This document shows, one piece after another, positions 24,946 through 33,205 of a stretch of 64,000 bases of DNA. The stretch's first letter is position 1. Each line of letters opens with the position of its first letter. The stretch spans positions 1,054,001-1,118,000 of the forward strand of contig NZ_JAIVAC010000001.1 in assembly GCF_020171655.1 (NCBI RefSeq), in the 5' to 3' direction. The notes beneath the pieces were generated by a model that was not told where the DNA came from, did no database searches, and was given only the letters and a program-made list of their open reading frames with translations. The translations under genes and the position numbers were made by a program. The DNA comes from Exiguobacterium aestuarii. GTDB taxonomy: Bacteria > Bacillota > Bacilli > Exiguobacteriales > Exiguobacteriaceae.

Positions 24946-24959
24946 GGAAACCGTTTTCA
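24946..24959 (-). promoter_or_regulatory. cre-like (CcpA) site of ldh
   Basis: The minus strand reads TGAAAACGGTTTCC, 13 of 14 positions of the cre consensus TGWAANCGNTNWCA. It lies between the two Rex-like sites, upstream of the presumed promoter, a position compatible with activation. Confidence 0.6.
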
Positions 24960-24970
24960 CTTTGGCGATA

Positions 24971-24988
24971 TTGTGACAACATTCACAT
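24971..24988. promoter_or_regulatory. Rex-like operator 2 of ldh
   Basis: TTGTGACAACATTCACAT, 11 of 12 positions of TTGTGA-N6-TCACAA. Centre-to-centre distance to operator 1 is 57 bp. Confidence 0.65.
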
Positions 24989-25021
24989 TCATTTGAAACA
25001 TCTTCATTTTCTGTACTACCC

Positions 25022-25792
25022 TCATCCGAATACCAAAAAACAAATAGACGCCGCTCCAAGAACGGATAAAAAATTGACTGCATCATTCCCTAGCACACGC
25101 CACCCTGACACATATGTTGTAGGAACTTGATGATGAACTTTCTTTTCCGTCAGCTTTCCACAAACTGTACAGCGAAACTTCCGTTGAACCGTCGCCCCGA
25201 GCAATGTATCGATGACACTCCCACTCAGTCCGATTCCCCAAAGCGCCAACAGTAATGCCATATCCAATTCAACAAACAGGAGAGAAGAACAAACAATCAC
25301 GAATGCGCCTACAATCGACATGACCGTCCCAAATGTTGAAACGGCACCGCTCGTTCCCGGCTCAACTTCTCTAAACGTGAACATGAAGCGCGGTTTACGT
25401 TTTGCGAGGACACCGAATTCAGATCCCCACGTGTCACTCGTCGCTGCCGCAATGGACACGATGTACATATAAAGATAGACGAGGTCATCTGTCAGTAAGT
25501 AACCGAGGGCACAGAGAATCCCTACCCCACCGTTTGCTAACACTTGAATGGCGTCGCGCGCTCCCGTTTTTTCGACAATGTCATCTACATTTTGTTTATC
25601 ACGAGATCGATATTTTGATGCAAGTGAAGATGTCGAGAAGAATACGCCGAGTAAATAGAGGCCGAACCAACCAAACGATAACCCGATCAATACCCCCGTC
25701 ACCACTGTCAAGAAGGCTCCCGAGATCGTCAAGGAGCGTAACCGATACCCGAGAAAGGCGACGATACAAGTTACAACAAATATGGCGAACAT
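25022..25792 (-). CDS. DUF92 family integral membrane protein
   Basis: 256 residues from the ATG at 25790-25792 behind AAAGGAGATG. About six membrane helices. The motif SIAAATSDTWGSEFGVL and the segment EPGTSGAVSTFGT are the DUF92 (TIGR00297) hallmarks, related to phytol/dolichol kinase-like cytidylyltransferases; substrate unknown. A short Cys pair (RCTVCGKL) lies in a cytoplasmic loop near residue 208. It overlaps yqgN by 22 bp and ends the rpmG-yqgN-DUF92 cluster. Confidence 0.83.
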   Translation of the reverse strand: MFAIFVVTCIVAFLGYRLRSLTISGAFLTVVTGVLIGLSFGWFGLYLLGVFFSTSSLASKYRSRDKQNVDDIVEKTGARDAIQVLANGGVGILCALGYLLTDDLVYLYMYIVSIAAATSDTWGSEFGVLAKRKPRFMFTFREVEPGTSGAVSTFGTVMSIVGAFVIVCSSLLFVELDMALLLALWGIGLSGSVIDTLLGATVQRKFRCTVCGKLTEKKVHHQVPTTYVSGWRVLGNDAVNFLSVLGAASICFLVFG

Positions 25793-26325
25793 TGAATCAT
25801 CTCCTTTTCTGTCACAATCCACTGAACAGGTAGATCATGTGGTTCAGTCGGCACTTGATCGACCAATTGAACGGAGTACGCTAATGAAACCGTCTCCCCT
25901 TCATATGTACGTAGAAATCGGTCATAGTATCCTCCACCCCAACCGATTCGATATCCAGACCGGTCAAATACCCTTCCCGGGACAAGACAGAGGTCGATGC
26001 TTTTCATCGTCGGCGGGGTCGTAGGCTCCAAAATATTCATGACGCCCGTCTCAAGGTCATCTACTGAATGAATAATATGAAACGTTAACCCCTGCTCCGT
26101 TACTTTCGGGACGCACACCGTTTTTCCTGCTTCAAATGCTTCATGAATGATTGGCGATGTATTGATTTCAAGCGGAAGTGACGATGTCACGGCAATCGTC
26201 TGGCTTTCTTTCCACATCTCTGTTGCGAACAACTTCTGATGGATGATTCGGTCAACTCGTTGGCGATTATTCATTTGTTTAATATACTGATGAACCGTTC
26301 GTCTTAACGCTGCTTTGTCTTCCAC
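25771..26325 (-). CDS. yqgN: 5-formyltetrahydrofolate cyclo-ligase (YqgN)
   Basis: Converts 5-formyl-THF to methenyl-THF with ATP. 184 residues; the ATP/substrate motif VPGRVFDRSGYRIGWGGGYYDRFL (split: RIGWGGGYYDR) near residue 120 defines the family, with CVPKV upstream. Start is GTG at 26323-26325 with AAGGAGG 9 bp away. It follows rpmG across a terminator hairpin, so it is either read through or has weak independent transcription. Same gene order as in Bacillus (rpmG-yqgN). Confidence 0.92.
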   Translation of the reverse strand: MEDKAALRRTVHQYIKQMNNRQRVDRIIHQKLFATEMWKESQTIAVTSSLPLEINTSPIIHEAFEAGKTVCVPKVTEQGLTFHIIHSVDDLETGVMNILEPTTPPTMKSIDLCLVPGRVFDRSGYRIGWGGGYYDRFLRTYEGETVSLAYSVQLVDQVPTEPHDLPVQWIVTEKEMIQCSPYLL

Positions 26326-26342
26326 AACGCATTCCTCCTTAC

Positions 26343-26373
26343 AAAAAAAGCCGCCACATATGTGACGGCCGGT
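26343..26373 (-). terminator. Hairpin terminator between rpmG and yqgN
   Basis: GCCGTCACATATGTGGCGGC stem followed by seven Ts on the minus strand, directly before the yqgN ribosome site. Confidence 0.82.
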
Positions 26374-26379
26374 CCCTCA

Positions 26380-26529
26380 TTACTTCACTTCGCGGTAAAG
26401 CGTGTGACGACGGAGACGTGGGTTGTATTTGCGCAACTCAAGGCGCTCTGGGTTGTTACGTTTGTTTTTCTTCGTGATGTACGTGCGATCGCCTGTTTCT
26501 GTGCAAGCTAATGTAATTTTAACGCGCAT
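26380..26529 (-). CDS. rpmG: Ribosomal protein L33, zinc-free (C-minus) form
   Basis: 49 residues starting [20 protein letters not shown] and containing [21 protein letters not shown]. Zinc-binding L33 has CxxC pairs (TACTECGD and KYCPR); here the second and third positions are Thr and Asn and only Cys9 remains, so no zinc ribbon can form. GGGAGTGAAAG ribosome site. It has its own promoter. Such C-minus paralogues usually replace the zinc form when zinc is scarce, but this one lies at the housekeeping locus and no Zur box is visible upstream. Confidence 0.93.
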   Translation of the reverse strand: MRVKITLACTETGDRTYITKKNKRNNPERLELRKYNPRLRRHTLYREVK

Positions 26530-26578
26530 TTCTTTCACTCCCATCTTAATGATGTTGTATCAAGTGCTTTTGCTTTAC

Positions 26579-26607
26579 AGTCTAAGCATACTCAATTATC
26601 CTACCAA
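26579..26607 (-). promoter_or_regulatory. SigA promoter of rpmG
   Basis: TTGGTA (26602-26607) and TAGACT (26579-26584), spacer 17 bp, on the minus strand about 50 bp upstream of rpmG. Confidence 0.55.
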
Positions 26608-26628
26608 GTTTCTTATGAAAAAGCAAGG

Positions 26629-28830
26629 TTATTTCACGTTCTTTTTCATTGACTCCTGTCCGTAAGGAGAAGATTCAAGAGGTAGGCATGTGTTGACATT
26701 CTCGCTTACTTTATACCATTGTTTCAGGTCGTTCATCGAGAGCTCTTCGCCGACATAAACGTACTCCGCTGACGAGAACACACTGTTTTCAATACGATGG
26801 ATCGCATCGAATAAACCACCGTGCCCGTGCGGGTTCCGTGTCGCTTCAAAGGACAACATAGTTGAGTATAACGGAAGCGCAAGTGATTGCGCAAGTTCTC
26901 TTGCAGCAGGAATCGTCATCCAATCAAAGTGATGAATCACTTTGAATGATACCCGTTTCGAAAGTTCATGAACGAGTTTGACATACGCAATATTTTGCGT
27001 GGCAACCTGATTCATGACGTGCTCTAAAAATGGGCTAGTCGGACGAACTCGATACACATGAACGTTTCCGTGTCGTTCGTATTCCGGTAACTCATCGTGA
27101 TACGGCGTCAGCACATAGACGGTTTCTCCCTCATTTGCTCTCGCCTCCACTTCCTCGACAACACGATGACCAAGTCCACCGACGATATGACCGTGATATT
27201 CGGGTGTCAGCATAAGAATTGCCGACTCTTCTGCATCTCGTTCAGTCGTCACGTAATAGTCGTGCGGGGAGAGGAATGAATCGACATCAAGATCTTCGTC
27301 TTGAAGGAATGGATACGCCGCATAATGATCATCGAGCAACTTGTTCGAGACAGTGCCTTGATAAAGCGCCGTTTCAAGTTCGGCGAAAAGTCGTGTATGC
27401 TCCCTGAAGCGTTCAGCCGCATACTGTGCTGTCGTTTGCCCATCTAAGATAAACGCCCAGTCACTCGATACAGCCAACACATAATGGCGAATCAATTGCT
27501 TTAACGCACGATTCGTCAAATCCGATTGATCACGATAATCTGCTACGTCTTTGACGAGTTGCATCTCCATCATATGCAGGTGACGGAGCATCCATTCATT
27601 TCGTTCATTGATCCAAACTTCACCGTAGCCTTTTCGTCCCCATGTGTTCATGGAAACATGGACCGTTTGTAAATCTTTGAAGTGACGCTCAAGAAAGATT
27701 GCTGGCGTGATTGTTTCGATTCCAAATTCTTCGAGTCGCTCTGCGACTTTCCCAAGAAATTCAGGACCTTCAAACCACCAGTGGCCAAACAATTCCGCAT
27801 CGAACGGTGCTGTGACCAAGAAGGGTGGGAACGTTTGTCCGCCATGTGCCTCCAGGTGCCCTTCTAACGTTTGAGCGAAGTCTGTCGCATGGTTCTCGAT
27901 TTGATGTTCAGCCCACTCACGTACATAAAAGTCTTTTTGATCGGTGTCACCTGTGATGCGGTGCATTTTTAATCCTGTGTCGAATCGAATGCCTTCCGGA
28001 TGCATGAACGATTGAATATAGTCCCAATCTCGGTCGTAGGCCAAATCTCGATAAAACTCTCGATAGTCAGGGTGACCTGGATATCCAATCATCGAACTCC
28101 AGATTTTACCCGAGATGATTTGGTCTCGTGGGAACAATGCGACACCGTGTGGAGAATAGACCGGAGCACCAATGCCTTTTTCGGGAGTCGGGTCCGCATC
28201 GAGCAATGCATGTTCATCGACAAACGTGTATCGAATCCCTTCTTCGTAAAGAATTCGGTCCACGCCTGGTGTATATGCACACTCTGGCAACCAAATCCCT
28301 GTCGGACGAAACCCGTAGTGACGTTCGAAACAGTTGAGACCTGTCCGAATTTCAGCCCGTGCCGCCTGCTCCGTGAAGAGATGTGGGTTGAAGCCGTGGG
28401 TCGCCGTACAAGTCACCATGTCGATATATCCCGCTTCACGATATGTACGGAACGCTTCATTCAAGTTTTTATTCCAATGAAGGAACGTATTTTTCAAGTC
28501 GTGATAACGCTGTTCATAGAAATGTAACGTCGACGTCTCCTCGTCCGTTCTTCCCTCTGAGAGTTCTAACGCAATCAATTCGAGCATCTCATCGATGTGC
28601 TCGACATATCGGTCTTGGATGAGCGGGTCTGCGAGCATTTCCACCACTGGTGGCGAAATACTGACTGTCCAATGCAATGGCCGCTTCAAGCGGTCAACTT
28701 GCCAAAGAATTGGAATATATGTTTCTGAGATGGCTTCATATACCCATCTTTCTTCTAATCGGTGCTTCTCTTCATGCCTAACGTACGGTAAATGAGCATG
28801 AAGGACGAGTGAAAAGTATCCTGGTTTCAT
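26629..28830 (-). CDS. GH57 (DUF1957) alpha-glucan branching-type enzyme fused to a glycosyltransferase N-domain
   Basis: 733 residues. Residues 1-520 match the GH57/DUF1957 branching enzyme type: LVLHAHLPYVRH at the start, predicted nucleophile Glu183 in IWLPECAYTPG, and acid/base Asp344 in TAPFDAELFGHWWFEG. Residues 535-720 resemble the first half of a GT-B synthase (GT5/GT4): ILMLTPEYHGHIVGGLGHRV, then HHFDWMTIPAARELA and LFDAIHRIENSVFSSA. The second GT-B half, which binds the sugar nucleotide, is missing, so this part is probably structural or glucan-binding. RBS AAGGAGG overlaps the stop of the DUF4912 gene. Cytoplasmic; likely acts on glycogen or maltodextrin. Confidence 0.85.
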   Translation of the reverse strand: MKPGYFSLVLHAHLPYVRHEEKHRLEERWVYEAISETYIPILWQVDRLKRPLHWTVSISPPVVEMLADPLIQDRYVEHIDEMLELIALELSEGRTDEETSTLHFYEQRYHDLKNTFLHWNKNLNEAFRTYREAGYIDMVTCTATHGFNPHLFTEQAARAEIRTGLNCFERHYGFRPTGIWLPECAYTPGVDRILYEEGIRYTFVDEHALLDADPTPEKGIGAPVYSPHGVALFPRDQIISGKIWSSMIGYPGHPDYREFYRDLAYDRDWDYIQSFMHPEGIRFDTGLKMHRITGDTDQKDFYVREWAEHQIENHATDFAQTLEGHLEAHGGQTFPPFLVTAPFDAELFGHWWFEGPEFLGKVAERLEEFGIETITPAIFLERHFKDLQTVHVSMNTWGRKGYGEVWINERNEWMLRHLHMMEMQLVKDVADYRDQSDLTNRALKQLIRHYVLAVSSDWAFILDGQTTAQYAAERFREHTRLFAELETALYQGTVSNKLLDDHYAAYPFLQDEDLDVDSFLSPHDYYVTTERDAEESAILMLTPEYHGHIVGGLGHRVVEEVEARANEGETVYVLTPYHDELPEYERHGNVHVYRVRPTSPFLEHVMNQVATQNIAYVKLVHELSKRVSFKVIHHFDWMTIPAARELAQSLALPLYSTMLSFEATRNPHGHGGLFDAIHRIENSVFSSAEYVYVGEELSMNDLKQWYKVSENVNTCLPLESSPYGQESMKKNVK

Positions 28831-28845
28831 GTAAGAATGTCCTCC

Positions 28846-29598
28846 TTAACGTACGTGACGATATGCCGCATATTTTGGTAATGTATCTAATAACTCAGGA
28901 GAATCTACTTCCCCATACTGCCAACGTCTCACCGGTTCCGCAAAACGTCCGATGCCGGCTGGTTCTGCACGCGGTGTATCAAGCGGTGCTGATGCCACGA
29001 TTGGTAAAAATTCTCCCTCCATCGTGCGAATCCCGAATTCGAACACATATGTCGTATTCGGATCGAGAGGACGAACGAACCAACTATTCGTCATTTCAGG
29101 TAGGTCGAACGTATATGAACGATTTGCATGACCGCTCGCATAATCCAATAAGGTCACGTCTAAAATACGGAATGCTTTCGGTAGCTCTTCCCATCGTCTC
29201 ATAAACTGAAGCTCTAACGTCTCTTTGACCAAATCAGACACTTCCCAGCACACATAAACCGAGTTCGGTGATTGCACGACTGCATGTAAAAAGTCGACGT
29301 TGTATCGGTCTGGCAACTGCCAGTATCCTTCTGGTCCTTTCGTAAGAAGTGGCGATACGTTCACATCACTCGTTTCTTTCGCTGTGGCGACTTGTTTACG
29401 CGAAGTTGATCCTGGCGCTTTAGCTTTAGCTTTCTTATTGCTCTTTTGTTTCACAGGGACAACTTCCTCCACCTCTTGTTGCTGATTTCTCCATTTTCGC
29501 CATGCGTATTGGACTTTGCCAATCGGGACGTCTAGTTCTGCCGCAATCTGTTTCAACGTAAGTCCTTGTTGCTTCAAGGATACGATTTTCTCTTCCAT
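28846..29598 (-). CDS. HTH plus DUF4912 protein
   Basis: 250 residues. N-terminal helix-turn-helix-like segment (residues 7-37, LKQQGLTLKQIAAELDVPIG...), a Lys/Ala-rich linker (about 50-72) and a C-terminal DUF4912 domain (about 88-225, with LPDRYNVDFLHAVVQSPNSVYVCWEVS and TYVFEFGI, both split here by variable parts). DUF4912 has no known activity but tends to occur next to DUF1957 glucan enzymes. It is the first gene of a two-gene unit, 15 bp before the GH57 fusion, so a shared role in alpha-glucan metabolism is likely; whether it binds DNA or glucan is open. Confidence 0.8.
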   Translation of the reverse strand: MEEKIVSLKQQGLTLKQIAAELDVPIGKVQYAWRKWRNQQQEVEEVVPVKQKSNKKAKAKAPGSTSRKQVATAKETSDVNVSPLLTKGPEGYWQLPDRYNVDFLHAVVQSPNSVYVCWEVSDLVKETLELQFMRRWEELPKAFRILDVTLLDYASGHANRSYTFDLPEMTNSWFVRPLDPNTTYVFEFGIRTMEGEFLPIVASAPLDTPRAEPAGIGRFAEPVRRWQYGEVDSPELLDTLPKYAAYRHVR

Positions 29599-29670
29599 CT
29601 CTGTATGGCTCCCTTCATGTAAAAATCCATGTAGACTAGTATTCGCTCATTCTTTATGAATTCCTGCCCA

Positions 29671-29704
29671 AAAAAATAAAGAACAACAGCACTGTTGTTC
29701 TTTA
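29671..29704 (-). terminator. Terminator of pstSCAB-phoU
   Basis: AAAGAACAACAG-CAC-TGTTGTTCTTT stem, then T-rich tract on the minus strand, 10 bp after the phoU stop. Confidence 0.9.
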
Positions 29705-29713
29705 CCACTAATC

Positions 29714-30376
29714 TTATTGATTCAAATCATAATGTTTCCCTTTTTCAAGAAAAATTAAATGTTCTCCGAAGTTTGTCACGTGATCGCCCATCCGTTCGAG
29801 ATATCTAGCGATGTTTGAGAACTCGTATACATCGTTCGTTCCGACCGTCATTGCCGGAAGGGAACCGATGTATTGTTTAATCACCGTTAGATTGATTTCG
29901 TCAATCACACGGTCCATTTCATTGAGTTCACGGACACGACTCACTTCTCCTTTACGATACGCACGCGTCGCCAATTCGAGCATGTCAATCAACTGTTCAG
30001 CCATCTGTTTGAGTGGTTGAATGTCATGTAAATAAGGAACATGTTCAATTCGCGTCACAGCTTTGGCGATGTTCGTCGCGTAATCCGCAATGCGTTCTAA
30101 GTCCGTCGCCGATTTCATCGTTACAATCAGACGACGCAAGTCAGTCGCAACAGGCTGTTGCTTAGCAATCAATAAAATCGCTTCGTCGTTGATAGTTAAT
30201 TCTAAATCATCTAGTTCATTGTCGTTGTCGATTACCGTTTGCGCCAACTCAAGATCATGTTTTTCTAACACTTCGATTGCCGTCGCCGTTTGTCGCATCG
30301 TCAAGTTTGCCAAACGGACTACTTTATCTTCTAATTCAGTTAATTTCGTATCAAAAAATGTGCGATTTTGTGCCAT
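29714..30376 (-). CDS. phoU: Phosphate regulator PhoU
   Basis: 220-residue, two three-helix-bundle protein that links the Pst transporter to PhoR signalling and limits phosphate uptake. Both metal-binding repeats are visible: DNDELDDLE with DLERIADYATNIA in the first, NEMDRVIDEIN with RYLERMGDHVTNFGEH in the second. Start at ATG 30374-30376, 9 bp after AAGGAGGAG. Last gene of the pst operon, 16 bp after pstB. A second PhoU-like domain is found in the Na/Pi symporter at 39,058-40,701. Confidence 0.95.
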   Translation of the reverse strand: MAQNRTFFDTKLTELEDKVVRLANLTMRQTATAIEVLEKHDLELAQTVIDNDNELDDLELTINDEAILLIAKQQPVATDLRRLIVTMKSATDLERIADYATNIAKAVTRIEHVPYLHDIQPLKQMAEQLIDMLELATRAYRKGEVSRVRELNEMDRVIDEINLTVIKQYIGSLPAMTVGTNDVYEFSNIARYLERMGDHVTNFGEHLIFLEKGKHYDLNQ

Positions 30377-30392
30377 CAATCTAGTCTCCTCC

Positions 30393-31229
30393 TTAACCGA
30401 AACGGCCAGAAATATAGTCTTCCGTCCGTTTGTCAGATGGATTCGAGAAAATCTTATCTGTTACATCGAACTCGACAACTTCTCCATTTAAGAAGAAGGC
30501 CGTTTTATCCGAAACACGGGCAGCTTGTTGCATGTTATGCGTGACGATGATGATTGAGTACTGCTCTTTCAACTCCTGAACAAGTTCTTCCACTTTCAAT
30601 GTAGAAATCGGGTCAAGGGCAGATGTCGGTTCATCCATCAAGATGACGTCAGGTTCGATTGCTAGCGTACGAGCGATACAGAGACGTTGCTGCTGTCCAC
30701 CAGAAAGTCCGTATGCGTTTTCGTTCAGACGATCTTTCACTTCATCCCAAATGGCAGCGCCACGAAGTGAGCGCTCGACAATCTCATCGAGTACTTTTTT
30801 ATTTTTGATGCCGTGCGTACGAGGACCGTACGCTACGTTATCATATACTGATTTCGGGAACGGGTTTGGTTGTTGGAATACCATTCCGACCGATGTACGT
30901 AAATCTTCTACTTTATATCCACGGTCGAAGATGTTCCGACCATGATACAAAATTTCACCATTCGTCCGAACAGATGGTACGAGTTCTACCATGCGATTCA
31001 ACGTTTTAATGAATGTTGATTTCCCGCACCCAGATGGTCCGATGATGGCCGTAACTTCATTCTTTTTAATATCGAGGTTGACGTCAATCAAAGCTTGGTC
31101 TTCGCCGTACCATAAGTTCAAATTGTTGACGACATAAGCGCTATCTTTTTTCATCTCAGTAGTTGTCGGTTCTGTCGTTGTTGTGTTCACGTTTTGATCT
31201 CCTTTATTGAGCTCTTGTTGTTTCATCAT
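30393..31229 (-). CDS. pstB: Phosphate ABC transporter ATP-binding protein
   Basis: 278 residues from the ATG at 31227-31229 (AGGAGGA site). Walker [11 protein letters not shown]-loop [19 protein letters not shown] typical of PstB, signature [13 protein letters not shown], Walker [14 protein letters not shown] and the switch histidine in [11 protein letters not shown]. It has an unusual Thr-rich N-terminal extension of about 30 residues before the ABC domain. Couples ATP hydrolysis to phosphate import with PstA and PstC. Confidence 0.96.
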   Translation of the reverse strand: MMKQQELNKGDQNVNTTTTEPTTTEMKKDSAYVVNNLNLWYGEDQALIDVNLDIKKNEVTAIIGPSGCGKSTFIKTLNRMVELVPSVRTNGEILYHGRNIFDRGYKVEDLRTSVGMVFQQPNPFPKSVYDNVAYGPRTHGIKNKKVLDEIVERSLRGAAIWDEVKDRLNENAYGLSGGQQQRLCIARTLAIEPDVILMDEPTSALDPISTLKVEELVQELKEQYSIIIVTHNMQQAARVSDKTAFFLNGEVVEFDVTDKIFSNPSDKRTEDYISGRFG

Positions 31230-31264
31230 CTCGAGCTTCCTCCTCATTCATCTGCAAGAACGAC

Positions 31265-32176
31265 TTAATGTCGGTTCGTATATTTGTTTCGGATATAAAT
31301 CGCTACAGAGTTCATCGCAATGAGCATCGTCATGAGTACGATGATTCCTGCCGCGGCCAAGTTTTGGAATTCTGCTTGCGGTCGGCTCGTCCAGTTATAG
31401 ATCTGGATTGGGAGCGCCGTAAAGTCAGAGAAAATACTGCTTGGTGTTGTTGAAATAAATGTTGCTGCGCCGACCATGATCAACGGTGCTGTTTCACCGA
31501 TTGCACGAGACACGGCTAGAATGATTCCTGTGATAATCCCAGGAATCGCTGACGGCAAGACGACATTGAACGTTGTTTGCCATTTTGAAGCACCTAGCGC
31601 TAAAGAAGCGTGTCGTAACTCCATTTTGACTGCCCGTAATGCTTCTTGTGAGGCTACGATGACAATCGGTAAACTCATGAGTCCAAGCGTCAACGCACCT
31701 GCCATAACCGAGTTGCCTAATTCCATCACACGAACGAATATCGTTAATCCGAGCAATCCGAATACGATCGAAGGCACACCAGCCAAGTTCGAAATATTGA
31801 CTTCGATAAATGAAGTCATTCGATTCTTCGGTGCGTACTCTTCTAGGTAGATTGCTGCACCGACACCAATGACGAACACCATTGGTACGATCAATAACAT
31901 TAACCAAAATGATCCGATCAATGCAGGATATAGACCAGCATCTTCAGGGCGACGTGACGGGAAGTTACGTAAGAAATCAAGGTCGACCCAGCCCGCCCCT
32001 TTTGAGACGATGTCATAAATCAAAGTCGATAAGACGACTAATGCAAAGACAAGTCCTGCCAAAAAGACGTATTTGAAAATTTCATTCAGTTGTAAGCGGC
32101 GTTTGATTCGTTCAGACACCGTCTCACGATCCATCAGGTTCTTCGTATTCTTGAACTCACTGTTCGGTAAAGCCAT
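31265..32176 (-). CDS. pstA: Phosphate ABC transporter permease PstA
   Basis: 303 residues with six membrane helices. The ABC permease EAA-like loop is EALRAVKMELRHASLALGASKWQT, and SRAIGETAPLIMVG follows, as usual in PstA. A basic N-terminal segment precedes the first helix at about residue 35. It starts one base after the pstC stop and pairs with PstC to form the channel. Confidence 0.95.
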   Translation of the reverse strand: MALPNSEFKNTKNLMDRETVSERIKRRLQLNEIFKYVFLAGLVFALVVLSTLIYDIVSKGAGWVDLDFLRNFPSRRPEDAGLYPALIGSFWLMLLIVPMVFVIGVGAAIYLEEYAPKNRMTSFIEVNISNLAGVPSIVFGLLGLTIFVRVMELGNSVMAGALTLGLMSLPIVIVASQEALRAVKMELRHASLALGASKWQTTFNVVLPSAIPGIITGIILAVSRAIGETAPLIMVGAATFISTTPSSIFSDFTALPIQIYNWTSRPQAEFQNLAAAGIIVLMTMLIAMNSVAIYIRNKYTNRH

Positions 32177-32177
32177 A

Positions 32178-33122
32178 TTAGTACTCCTCTCTGAAGCGGC
32201 GCGTCACCCAGTTTGCGAGCAAGTTCATCAACAGAGTGAAGACGAACAATAACGCACCGACCGCATAGATACTGTAATATTCGATTGTTCCGTAACCTGC
32301 GTCACCTTTTGCGATTTGAACGATATATGCTGTCATCGTCTGAATCGCATTGAGCGGATTGAACTCGAAGTTCGGTTGCGACCCACCCGCAATCGTTACA
32401 ATCATCGTCTCTCCAATCGCACGGCTCATTCCGAGAACGATTGAGGCAATGATTCCAGATGTCGCTGCTGGCATGACGACCTTTGTCGCCACTTCAAGGC
32501 GTGTTGCACCTAGACCGAGCGCACCATCTCGAATTTTCTTCGGCACCGCACTCATCGCATCCTCAGAAATCGAAGCGATCATCGGAATAATCATGATCCC
32601 GACGACAATACCAGGACTAAGCGCATTGTAAATTTGAAGTCCTGGAATCAACGCTTGCAAAATCGGTGTGATGAATGACAACGCGAAGAAACCGAATACG
32701 ATGGTCGGTACACCTGCCAACACTTCTAAGATCGGCTTTAATACTCGACGCGCTCGCTCCGAAGCGTACTCACTCAAATAAATCGCAGAAGCCAGTCCAA
32801 GCGGTACGGCAACGATCATCGCAATTACAGTAATTTGGAGTGTTCCCATCACAAGTGCCCATACCCCGAAGCGCTGATCTGCACTAAGCGGGTACCATTC
32901 TGTCGTTCCTAAAAATTCAGCGACAGGCACTCGTTCAAAGAACTTAAATAGCTCAAAGCCAAGTGTGAACGCAATACCGATTGTCGTGACGACCGATACG
33001 AATGCGCTCAAGAATAATAAGAACGGCATGATTTTATCAAACACGTTCGTCGTACTATATTTCTTTTGTTTATTTTGTTGAATCATCTCTCGAATCGAGA
33101 GCTCTTTGTTTGGTTCATTCAT
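32178..33122 (-). CDS. pstC: Phosphate ABC transporter permease PstC
   Basis: 314 residues, six membrane helices. Family marks: EFLGTTEWYPLSADQRFGVWALVMGT, the EAA loop AVPKKIRDGALGLGATRLEVATKV, and SRAIGETMIVTIAGGSQPNF (each segment partly quoted). Separated from pstS by 83 bp containing a stable hairpin, which probably lowers permease transcription relative to the binding protein. Confidence 0.95.
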   Translation of the reverse strand: MNEPNKELSIREMIQQNKQKKYSTTNVFDKIMPFLLFLSAFVSVVTTIGIAFTLGFELFKFFERVPVAEFLGTTEWYPLSADQRFGVWALVMGTLQITVIAMIVAVPLGLASAIYLSEYASERARRVLKPILEVLAGVPTIVFGFFALSFITPILQALIPGLQIYNALSPGIVVGIMIIPMIASISEDAMSAVPKKIRDGALGLGATRLEVATKVVMPAATSGIIASIVLGMSRAIGETMIVTIAGGSQPNFEFNPLNAIQTMTAYIVQIAKGDAGYGTIEYYSIYAVGALLFVFTLLMNLLANWVTRRFREEY

Positions 33123-33161
33123 CTCGTGTATCGCTCCCTACCTCTTCATACTAGAAAGCAT

Positions 33162-33195
33162 GGCGAGAAGGTGAGAGTTACCCTCACCTTCTGCC
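33162..33195 (-). promoter_or_regulatory. Hairpin between pstS and pstC (partial terminator or RNA stabiliser)
   Basis: GGCAGAAGGTGAG pairs with CTCACCTTCTCGCC with one bulge; no T-run follows on the minus strand, so it should allow readthrough. Such elements commonly raise binding protein over permease. Confidence 0.65.
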
Positions 33196-33205
33196 ACGTA
33201 TCACT

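Noticed and set aside
28000-28527. Long open frame (175 codons) on the plus strand opposite the GH57 gene
   Set aside because: No ribosome site, atypical composition, and it lies fully antisense to a well-supported gene.
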